Below, one piece after another: positions 48,325 to 60,500 of a DNA stretch of 64,000 bases. Origin of the DNA: Lingula anatina (lineage: Eukaryota > Brachiopoda > Lingulata > Lingulida > Lingulidae); the NCBI RefSeq assembly GCF_001039355.2, contig NW_019775691.1, positions 609,775 to 673,774 on the forward strand, written 5' to 3'. Position numbers and translations under genes: made by a program. Positions within the stretch are counted from its first letter, which is position 1, and the number at the start of each line of letters is the position of its first letter. Under the pieces are notes generated by a model. The model was not told the origin of the DNA. It did not search any database and worked only from the letters and a program-made list of their open reading frames with translations.

Positions 48325-49368
48325 CGTAGGGTAGACCGGGGCTAAACGCCCAGTCGGGGTCAAACGCCCACCCGCTTTTTTTCAGGTATTACGTATAAAT
48401 ACGCGTCTCGTGATGTTTTTTCCACTTCCGATTTCCAGCAGACTTATCCTCCATGACGGAGATGACCACAAACTAAAAAATAAGCATTTTATGATAATTT
48501 GTTCATTTTTGCCTTGTTTACTGTTATTTAGCCTTTTCCTTAACATCAGTGACACCACCTACCAAATGCACGAATTCAAAAAACTTTGTTGGTGACAGAT
48601 AGGATGGTATCAGACCTCCATACAAGTTTCGATGAAGTCAGATTGTATAAAACTTTTCCCGCCGAATTTTGAAAAAATATACAAAATCTCACTTTGGGGC
48701 AAAACGCCCATGCTGATATGGGGCAAAACGCCTATAGTGGGCGTTTTGCCCCGATCACTGGGCGTTTTGCCCCCTTTCGTTTTTAAATAAAAAATAATTC
48801 TAAAAAGATGCGGAAGTGTTCTTTCATGCATGTTTTTTTATTGTATATCATCAGTTATAACACTTATATGGGGAAAAGCCAAAGCAAGTGGCTGTACTAG
48901 GAACTTAATTTTGGAAGTATCACAGTGCCCTGTCGTAAAGAGTAGAATTACAGCTCATTCTGAATAAATTTGATGGGTATTTTTATTATCTCAGTACCCC
49001 AAAATATTATATGTTGCTTTTAAAGGCTTACTAAGTTGTCTCGCAGAAATATAATTTGATTTTATTTTGCTTTGTACAAAGGCGGGGCATAACGCCTATA
49101 GTGTGGGGCAAGACGCCCACGGTGGGCGTTTAGCCCCGTGGTGCGAGGCGTAATGCCCCAGCCATGGGGCAAAAAGGCCGATTTTATAATTTACCTATTT
49201 TTTACCTATAAGGGTTTTCTTTTGTTTGTTTCCAAAAGTGTTAGTATCAGTTTGTAGTCTAGTCAGCCCTTCATAGTTAACACCCACTTTGAACGGTCTA
49301 TACCTTCAGCAGGGAAAATTGTGATGTTTCTTGCTTAAGGGGGGCGTTTAGCCCCGGTCTACCCTACG
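48325..49368. mobile_element. Inverted-repeat element with about twelve internal copies of its end motif
   Basis: Ends GTAGGGTAGACCGGGGCTAA and the exact complement at the right form a perfect terminal inverted repeat of about 26 bp. Inside, the 14-mer ggggcaaaacgccc or a close variant (ctaaac, tcaaac, ataac, aagac) occurs about twelve times in both orientations, clustered at 48338-48370, 48695-48775, 49083-49175 and 49340-49355. No transposase. No clear target duplication at the flanks. Confidence 0.75.
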
Positions 49369-50517
49369 AACAAAATCCCTCGTCCATAGAAAAGCAACTT
49401 TATTTTTTATTTACGATGTACTTACGACTGCTGAATTAAACACCTTGTGGGGAATAAAGGTAGCATTGATGTTTACATTGCATTGGCATTGTGTTGCCAG
49501 TTTCCACTCTGCACAAATCGAGACTACTCTTGCGCCACATGAAAGAAGGGAATCCTTTTTCTTTTTCTTTCTTTCTTTTTTTTTTTTTTTTTTGTTTAAT
49601 TTATTTTGAACGCTCTTCGAAGCATGGTGCATGCAGAAACATTATTCGGTACTTGTTTACAAACATACCAACCTAAACCAAAAGCCAGGCTCCTAGTTTA
49701 TAAAAGGAAAATGGGTTTAGTTGGCGAGAATTCTCGGCAGTCTTTCCGTCGAAGTAGTGAATGTTATTATAACTATTGTAAGTGGATATGGCAAATTCAT
49801 TTAACGTAAAAAGGATGAATCACTTTATTTTAAAGGGAGGATAGTAACGATCACTGGCAGATTTCTACACTGAGTCATCCCCACTCCATCTAGCGTGGTT
49901 TGGTTGATAAAATATCAAATTATTTTTAATTAGTATGTTAATTGACGTTATGTTGGTCTCCCTAGCAAATGAGGGTAAAATCCGTAATTTCATCGAGAAA
50001 AGGACAAATGAATATGCGCCTGCTTCCTGCCTGCGCATATTAATCGCATTCAATAACTTGTGTCCAAATAATCTATATTTGGTCTCTCTACTAGTGAAAA
50101 CAGTGGCGATACTATGGCCATTGAAATACTCAACAGTATAATCTAATATTTTTCCTTTCTTTTCGGTTAACTCTTTAAAAAATGACTAAATGGCCCAGCT
50201 TGTTTGGAAAAGAGAAGGGAGAGTCACCCCATATAAGGTCTACTTTATTAAGTCTGCTTTACTTACTTTGCAGATACAAGTATTAGCAATAATTATAACT
50301 GCGCTCTCATTCAATAATTGGCCTCCAAGCGGACGCAAGCCCGTGATCGAAGAACACTATTTGGCCATATTACAGCGTTATTTGGACTCGAGAATAGAAA
50401 ATAGAAATACAAAATTCAATATCTATTTAGGTTGCTTGCCTCAGGCGCGGAGAGACGCCTTTATGTAATCAGTGTACTAGTTTAAGAGGCACTGGTACAA
50501 GCTATTACAGCACTTAA
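49369..50517. other. Non-coding stretch
   Basis: (cttt)/poly-T run at 49556-49593. A 92-codon frame at 50190-50468 has no domain or promoter support. Confidence 0.4.
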
Positions 50518-50709
50518 GGGACTATTCACATGGAAAGTCTATTTTCTAAAAATCTATTTTCTATTCGCGGTATCTTTTGATCACGGTCTGTGTCCTGAAT
50601 ATCCCGCGGCCTAATTAACGGCAACGCGAGTCAGTTACTTCCGTGATCACAATATACCGCGAATAGAAAATAGATTTTTAGAAAATAGACTTTCCATGTG
50701 AACGGTCCC
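50518..50709. mobile_element. MITE family C (hairpin), copy 2
   Basis: 192 bp flanked by TAA (50515-50517, 50710-50712). Arms gggactattcacatggaaag and its complement; shares gatcacggtctgtg and cgaatagaaaatagattttt with copy 1. Confidence 0.9.
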
Positions 50710-51642
50710 TAACTCCAATGGCAATTGCCCCTTCTTTTACTTTATTTACTACAAACTACGCCACCACCCGAATAATCAAACTTGCTTTAAAAAGCGTTTT
50801 CGTGCAGTTGACCAGAAAGGCCTATTGGTTCCGTAACTAGTGTGGCCTCTTTGCAACCCCACAAATGAAATTTGTGCAGAATTGTTGGTAAATAATAACT
50901 TTTGCTCGTCGCATCATAATTTTTAGGATGATGAGTCTCATTGAATATTTGATATATAATTTTTATCCCTAAGGCCATAACATTTAATACAGGCAACAAT
51001 TTGCTACATTGTTATTATTGTTAAAATGATTAGGATAGAGGGGTTATATAATAAAAGCGGCCTGGTTTAGCCAAATCACAAACAAACAATATTCCTTGTT
51101 GCCTTCTTTCTTTCTATGAATTAGACTATAAAAGTTAGTGGTACACTGAGATGGAGTAGGCATAAATCCATGCTACAGGTAAATAGTACGCACCGTGGTA
51201 AAATTCTGCCTATTTACTGTGTAAACGTAGAGTTGGCGTTTTTAACAAGAGAATTAACTCTTAGCTCATCGGTGAAGGCATGCAGTTAGGAAAAGGAGGT
51301 TAGCTGAGTACATGAACTTAAAGAGGGAATTTTAAAGTAAAAAATACGAGAAATCATGCGGGTCTTAATTGACAGAATTAAGAATTACCTTATTTTTAGT
51401 TTCAGTAGTATTAAATTCCTCACGTGTACATTCAATTGAGTTTGCCATCAATAATTGCACTTTGTTTTTGTCATATTCGATAAATATGCCGTTCAAATAT
51501 TACAACTGAACAACACACAAAAAAGGTGATACAAAACCCAATAGGATATTGGTGTTCACTGTGATTTAATTTCATTTTAATATGAAATATGTGCTTAAAT
51601 AGTTTATTTGCTATCTTTGTCAATAGGTAAACAACGTGCGAA

Positions 51643-54443
51643 ATGGCTGCCGCACATGGGATTGATCTGTATGATCAGACAATAAACATACATAACAGAT
51701 TGATGAAAACACTCCATGACGAAATGGGGAAGCAACATACCGAAAAAATGCGCATGTTAGTTCGAGATGCATTAGGAAATGCGGATACATTTGACGTGAG
51801 AGCAATGCTGAACGCCCTGACAGATAGGGCTTTTATCCGAATGGGAGATTATGATTATTTAAAACGGCTATTATCAAAAATAGGTCTTCAAAGACTTGCG
51901 GATACTGTACAAGAGACAGAAAAAGAAATGAAATCCTTGGTGGACAACAACACGGACGGGGACACTGTTGAAGTAGAGTCACAAGAGAAGGGTAAGGAAT
52001 GGAACATATTGTGTTCAAATATTCATATTCAGGCTCCCGTTTCACAAAGAATCTTAAATCCAAAGTCGACTAGCTCGAGCTGGGTGGCCTAGCTAGGTCG
52101 CATTTATAGAGAACATAAATTCATAGAGAACATGAAGTAGAGTACTCTAAAGTGAGAGTACTGTTTAAGGTTGTTCAGCCGAGCGTGGATAAGCCCGCAG
52201 TCGTCCTACAAAATTTGTTCTGGGGATGGTGCGTGTGGAGATGGGGATACCATGGAAGGAATAAGCCGGTTTGAGTTTTAAGTGGGGTTGGCTATATTCA
52301 GATCATTTAGTCCGCGGTTCTTCCATTCTGAATGTGGCCATATAAGCTGGCCAGCCAGAAAAAAAAGTTGTTGAAGCGAACTTTCTCCAAATTTCTGGAT
52401 GAAAAACTTCCGGTTCGTAAACTTCTGCGAACCTCTAGTAATGTATAGCTGCTACGTGCGCAATAGTATGAATATTTTAATCAATGGGAGAAATGACCGA
52501 GGTTTATATAAAGATGTACCTCAGAAATAAAGCAAAAACAGTGTATCTCTTCTAATACCCTTTTTGGGTACGAGACGATGTTTGCAATTTTTATGCCATG
52601 CAGCTTGAAACATAGTTGTCATTTTGAACTCATACAAAGCATGTGTAGTAACTACATACATGTACACACCTGCATTGAACAAGAATGTGTGAACCTCAAA
52701 CATTTGATAAGAATTTTCTATGGTAGAAGCATACACGTAACATTTTTACAACAACCAACTAGGTTAATAAAATGACGATTTTCAAAATGGCAGACAAGAC
52801 TACATAACAAGAGTTACAGTAGTGTGAAAAATGTTTTTCTTGTGCTTTAGTGATGTAAAATATATCTTTTCGTATGTAAGCATTGTGATTGTAACAGTTT
52901 AGATGGTGGTAGGTTACCATTTGTGCTCATACCTCACTTTGAAGCTTGAAGGAAGAGCCATAATCTCAGTCAGACAAAACAAAGAGTATGAGATCTCTCT
53001 GCTGGTTGTGAATTATAAGTGTTACAATTATCCAAACCTCAAGCAACGAAATAATAGTGTAACCAGAACGCTAAACCTGCAATGTTTTTTCCTGTAAGCT
53101 GTTTTCACATAAATTCATTCATTATGGCTAGAGTAGTGAAATTAACTCGGTTCATACTTCCAAGGCATTAAGCATTTTCAACTATGGACGTCAATTTATG
53201 AGGGAAATAAGAAAAAAACACCCAGAAGTCGACAAAAATATTTACTTTTTGGCTCAAGTGAATGCATTTCATACTGGACGTAGGGATTCTGATTATCGAT
53301 TTCATCGTACTGAAAATAACTCGGATATCAATTCGCTCAGATATGCTAAAAATGTGCAGTTATTTATGAAATGGGCCTAGGGTTGTACAGTGTATATTAT
53401 CATTTATCATGTCTTTAATTTTAACTGCGACCACATTTAAATCGATAATAATATGTTTAACTGCTTCGCACAACAACGTAATATCTCTCCATGCCATAAG
53501 GCAATCCCAGTGCAATAGTAAGGGAGTTTAACACCATGGGGATGTAAAGTTATGACAGTAAAATTGATTGTATTGCAGATGTTCCAGTGAAAGTGAAACT
53601 AGATGAAGCTTTAAAAAATCCCACAAAAAGAAGGCGCTCTTTTCGACAACATATACGTGATATGAAGCGATTGAAAGCACCGCCTGCTGGTCGTTTTACA
53701 CAAGGACAAGAAAGGACGCAAGGCGGATCACATGACCAGGAAAAATCAAAATCAAGTGAGTAAGAATTTGACATTTAATTTTGATTTTCATAGCCAGCCC
53801 CAAATTATAAACGCTGTCATATTTCAAAAGGAATGTGGATAACTAGGGAATAATTAAAATCCACTTACAAGACAAAGAACACATTTATGATATGTCCGTT
53901 TCAACAGAGGTGTTTCATAGGGAATGGGCTTTCTAGTGTCAAACAAGGACAAGAGAGGATGCAAGGTGGGCCACATAATTGAGAAAATGAAAGTCGAGTG
54001 AATCAGAATGGAGAATTGGCTGGTGTGAAATTTCAATTTGAATTGATAGCCAGCCACAAATTACAAACACTGTCAATTAAAAAGAGAGCCCTGAATGTAG
54101 TGTTCAGAATATACACGCTTATGTATTGTTTTGGGGAAAAACGATTCTGGCAACCACTGTCTTTTTCTTTTTTAATAAATCTGACAAGTTGATACTATTG
54201 TTGTTTTCAACAATAATTCTGGTAATCGCAAGCCAAACTTGGTACAATATTTTAGTTATATTCATAACATTAAAAATATAATGGTAAATGTGGACCAATT
54301 AGTCGTTTTTTAGAGTCTAGCAATGCTTCTATGCCATGAGTGTTTTCTTACGCAACTAACACTACTTCATAAAATGTTCAACAGCGTAATTATTTGTATT
54401 TCCTTAAATAATATCTACATTAAAAAGATAATGATAAATGCGG

Positions 54444-54507
<64 letters not shown>

Positions 54508-57500
54508 ATGTCAATAATTCATTTTTCACATTATGAATGATTTTGAAAACTTTCAGGCGTTCCGTGTTACGTTTCATTGGTTTCTTTTTCAGAGTCAACA
54601 CCAAGGCCGATTGAAACAGGAGAATCTAGCACAGGGATGACGGTGGGCCGGTGTTAATAATAGTCTTTATAACGTTAATTGCTCTTGGTCTGAAAGGGTC
54701 ATGGGCTAGACTTGCGTTTGAATAATTTTACTTGAATGATAAAGTTAATTCATTATCTCTTGTCCACAGCCTCTGTCACACCCCCTCTGGGACCCTTGCT
54801 ATGACTTCTTCTTATTTGACAAATGTCACCTCTTTGGTCTCAAGAAGTTGCTGCCATTCTCAAGATTCAACCTCTGGACTATTATCGCATGTTTGAGGTA
54901 AAACCCCCTAATTACGGTGTCCCATTAAACGAAGGCATCATTTTGTCTCTTTGCCGGTAAAATCAGAATTAACACTTAAGGTAGATCGGTCGTTACGTAA
55001 TTTGACGAGTTGCGCACTTGACACTTCAGTTTGTTTTATCAATTTGAGGAAATGAAACAACTATCTATAAGATAAACACACATTATCGACTTGTCTGTAA
55101 CTCTGTATGATCGATACAGATTTTCGACAACGTTTGTCGACTATGATTCCTTACGACAACTGTAGCACGTTCATAGACTTGCCCTTCAAGAAATCGTCGG
55201 AATAGCTCCTTTTCCAATTTGAATTGGCACTAGAAAATGTATGACAGCTAAAGCTCACAAATTATGCACGTATGTGCTATATCATGTAAGGAATAAGTGT
55301 TGTAAATTCCAATCAAAGCGGCTGCGTACATTTTGAGGTAGAACGCCCTGAATGTGCTGCAAGCTTAGATTTCGAAGAAAACCGGAAGTGCATCGTAACG
55401 CCACTCATTTGGACTTAAAGAAATTTGGACTGAGAAATATTCCGTAGCTTCTATAAATGTTCAGAAAATATCCATACAGCTTGAAGTTAATTCACTAATC
55501 AAAATTGAAACTGCGTTATGTTATACAGAAAAATTGTGCACTTCTGACCTTGACTTGTCGGTGTAAACAAAGTGTACTGAACGCACCTCAAGCAAGCATG
55601 CACTTGAATGCCACATTTGATACTTGTATCGCTGTGAACTTCAGTTGTTTCGTCTATAATATAATATAATATAATATAATATTTCTATACCTGAAAGACT
55701 GTTGTAAGACCGTCCTGACCCTCTCTTCTGATAAGCTCCATCTGCAGAAGCGGATATTGTGTGACACTCTAAATAATATAAGAAAAAGACTATGGCATAA
55801 TGTAACGTGGTGTAAAAATTATTTTAGATCTTTAAAAAATATAATTATTGAAAGCAAATAAATTTAAGATAATCAAAAAACAATGCATCATAATTACTGA
55901 ATAATTACCATATTCTTCATCAACAAATGCCTCAGTGCTTGTGGATGGTAGGGAATCAGGCATTGCAGCATGGCAGCCACCTGTAATAAAAAGTATCCTT
56001 GACTTAATTCTTCTACATGTATTGTATGGGGCATTAATTATTTTATATGATAAATCAGTTTATTAATATCTTATAAACAGTACCCTATTTTATCAAATGC
56101 ATGGACATGCCTTGTATTGTACACTTCATTCAACATATAAAAGTACCTCTTTTTGTGAGTTCAACTTCTTCCTGAAGTGCATGATCTGTTGACTCTCTTG
56201 CCAGTTGTTCTATGGCTGAGCTAACCTCTTCACTTCTATGTTGAATTAAGTTGTTCGACATGGTTGGCAAGGTGACAGTTGACAATAAGTTATTAAGCTG
56301 TCTGCCATCAATACCAATGTGATACATGACTGTCAAAAATAAATACATAATTCGTTTAATAATTATATATGACAATTTCAACTACCAGTGCCAGTATAGT
56401 ATTTTTACGTTCACATTTACTTCAAATAGCAATTCTATTATCTTAAATAAAACAGGTGCACTGCAATATTCACTAACTTTGTTTTCACACTGCAAATACC
56501 ATATGCTGTGTACATATACATGTTTTGTATGGACGTGAGTAAATCACGATTGTTTACTCATTAAACAACCGATAAAATGGGTATGTTATTAACTACATTG
56601 CAAGTTCATTTTGAACTAGAAAAAGGAAAAAAAACAGTGCCTGTAACTATTTTGGTATTTGCATCAAAGATCTTTGGTCATCTGCTGTGTGCTGTATGGG
56701 TTTTGTCCATGGGTACTTTTACAAAGCCATTACAAGAAGAGCACCGTAACACTAAATGTCCGCTCACGCCAGATGGAAGCACACCTTGTGCATCTTGCCC
56801 GGAGAGTTGAAAATTGCACTCTTTACAGATCATATTGTTCAATAACACACTTAAATCAACAGCAAAACGCGATGAGTCTAATGATTGTAACTTATCATGA
56901 GAGAAAAGAGAATTGCTTTCAGCAAACGAATCACGGTCACAATAACTTGAGTGGTCTGAAATCAATGCGGAAGTAGACAATGTCTTGCTGCATACATGGT
57001 AATCATGGGCCAAATCAGCACATTAAAGAACTTCATGGTAAAAAAAACAAGCCCTTGTGAATATTTTCCACGGGATAACATCTTGTCACTGTTGCACTAG
57101 CCTTATTAAAACGTCCTTGTCCATCCCTTCTCCGCGAAAATTCTTCCATCGCTGCGTTTGTAAACAAAGTCGCGAGTGGGTACTTAACGTCGTAAAAGAC
57201 CAAGCGTTCATTGATCATGCGCGACGCATTAATGACAAACTCGTAGCCCTTTGGACAAAATAACAACACAGATTTCATAAAAGGATGAATTACATATTTT
57301 ATTGCAAGTTATATTTTTATCATTTTCCGCTATCGCAAAACACTACTCATGCGCGAAATCTGCGCGGATCGCAGAAAAAGCTAGTACGATCGAGAGAGCT
57401 ACCTTAATCTACACATGTGCATACAAAATTTTTAACGCAGGTTGCGCTATTTCCCTTCTGTGTTCTCCCTCTTTATGAGAAATGTCGGTTAAAATCAAAC

Positions 57501-60500
57501 TTATCCCCTTTTTGAACTTGTTATAATCACCTGCAAGACAGAGCCGCCCATAATCACCTGCATGCTCTGAAAACCAGCACATGTATACTCCAAAACCCGC
57601 CTCGTTGTCAGAAATAACACATACAGGTTGAAGACAGGTAGAATTCGTACCCTTGTGGACTTGTAATAAATATCCGTACGGTGTTGCGATACTGAAGGTC
57701 CGTGTAACAAAAAGCCCGTCCTCCATTTAGTTATAATGGTTAGGGTTAGTCTGACCTAAGTGGATCAAACTCGAGGGCGAGGCTTACTTATACAAATAAA
57801 CGGGAAGCGGACTCTCTATAGTGGGCGGCTCTGTCACATTACACCGTTTGACTATATTCCAAAACCGCCTCGTCGCCAGAAAAATTACTTAAAATTAAAT
57901 TGTTTTCTCCTTTGGACTTGTAAAACACACACAAAAAAAATACATACATAAAAGTGTTTGTAACAGTGTTGCAACAAAAGCCACCCTGTCCGTTCAGAAT
58001 GAGGGGTAAATTGCCACCAGATGCCGTTTCAAGACACTTAAAGTCATAATATACTCTTCGTTTTGGCCAAAGATTTGATTTTCCTGGAGTAATCGGCAAC
58101 TTTCCCGTACTTACTAATGGCCAACGACCCCATTCCTGCATTCAAAGTTAGTCCAGGTTTTTTGCCTAAAAGTTTTTTTTTTTTTTTTTGTTAAAATCTC
58201 TGACATTGCATAGTCAAATGATATCGAGCGAGATTTTCTGTTGACCTACTTAAAACCGCGGGAAAGGCAGACAGCAACAACACTTTATAACAATAATATA
58301 AGATTCATAAGAAATATTCGTCTCATTGCTCAAAATACAATAATATCTACAATGTGTGCAGTTCTGGACTTTTCGTTATCCAACGCACTGTACAAAAACT
58401 TGCAACTTACGTCTGAGGATTGCATCACGCGTCTGCTTTCTTATGGCGTCTTTATTTGTTTTTGTCTCGAATGAACACGAGAATCCGCGTGATACCCCAA
58501 CGTCATTGGGAACGGACGACCGGAAAGAAAGGCAAAGAAAGCCCGATTGACAAGCACATACACGTTATTTTAGTTTTACTACAATAACAGCCGTTGTAGG
58601 GGTAAAATGTAATATAATATATTCCCATGCGTTGTTTACAATGTATTTCTTGCGGAATTTTGAATCTCAAAAGGTAGAGTTATTATTGCTTTAAAGAACA
58701 CCAAAGTGGTTTTCTCAGGATAGAATACCAGCCGACCCCTGAGGAAACCACTGTAAACAGAAAAACATCGCCGTCTGTTTCTCTACCTAATTGGGTAGAA
58801 TAATTGAGGTCAGATTTCACCTGTACCGCTCAACTCCTGAAGAGGCTAAAGATATCCCCTAGCTATATAATTACACATGCCATAAAACAAACTGCCAACT
58901 CGGTCAATTAACCTGCTCATTATGCTGTTAACAATGCAAATACACCAGTAGAATGTTGTCTGGGCCACTGAGGAAGTGGACTAGAAATGGGCCTGTTACA
59001 TATATATCAGAAATGTCACTGAAAAGTAGAGGTTTTACCTTGCAATTGGGACCTTTGTTTCGCAGCAGTCCCAGCTAGGTGTGGCTCAGCCGTGTCGCAC
59101 ATGGTAGGTGGCGACTGATTCAGTGTCGGTTTATCTAATACTCATCAAGCGAGTTAACCTTCCACAACAAGTATTTAGCAAAAATTGAACAAATTGGTCT
59201 GACATTACGTAAGAATTCAGCGGGAGGTGATTCGACTTCGAATAGAAACCGGTTGATGATTAGTAGTGATAATATGATTGATTTAGTTGTATTGACGTAC
59301 TGACCGCGTGCGTCATCATTGCCTCCTGTTTCCCCCTCTTTCTTTTTCCTACTTCCATCTTTTCTTTTCTCTTAGCTTCTTTCCCTTGTCATTTGGAGGA
59401 ATATTTGAAGATGAATTGAGCAAATTTCGAATTTTTTGAAATATTGTATACGAAGCACAAGCGACGTTATTTGTCGAGACACGCCTTTTATACTCCTGGC
59501 GTGGGGTCGACGCACTTCCGCCGTGCTTTCGACTTTGTTCGTTAGCTGTAAGGGCGAGCGTCGTACTCAATGTGCAAAGGACACTTACCCTTCATTGTTT
59601 ACGACGTACGTCTTGGACCACACACGACTCACTTGCATATTTCTCGCGAACTCCTTGCGAGTGGAACAAGTTACTCTTGCTTCCTTGCTGTTCTCAGATT
59701 ATTCGTAGAATCTTTTGGACAAGTCCTACATCCTCCGTAACTGCTTACGGGCGGTCTGCGAACTCCAAATTTCGCAAGAAGAACTTGAGCGGAACGTGAG
59801 ATTCTGCGCAAATTTTGGACGCATACAAGCCGTAAGAGCCCGTGTGGCCGGTTATGACCGAGACCTAAAATGTTGGCCCATGCTTAAAAGAAGGGGTTTT
59901 AGAGGGACTTGAGAAATATACATGCATTTTATATATAAAAACATTGATCACTTTATATGCTGCAGAAAGCAAGGAACAGCTGATTAAATTATTATTGAAA
60001 AGTTTGGTTTTCATTATGTGTATTTTTAAATACGTTTAATTTTAATATTATGTTCTTATATGTTTGGTTTTTAGAAGAAACGTACGGCAGTCGGTATCAA
60101 ACAGAAGTGGAAGAGCGATAATTTAGAAGACATCCCCACTGAGGTGAAATTATACCTAAACAAGTAAGTTGTACACTGCAAGACTTATCTGTCTACTTCA
60201 AGTTACCAAACAAAAGACATCCACTCGAAAAAAATCCCATACTTTTAACTATTGAATGAATTTGCCTGAGGAAAACTGTATTTAAGCCTTCTGGCAGTGA
60301 CCAAAGCTATGGAACTTCTGGAGAAATAAACGAAAAGCTTTTCTTCCATATTCCTCGCGCAACCAATACTGACTTTCTGGTTGCGCGTGATCCTAAACTA
60401 CATCAAAATGGACAGGTGTCGAGGTACATCAGTAGGTCGGATTATAGGAAAATTATTTTTACAGTATTAACTCATGGCATTTATCTGTAAGAATATCAAA

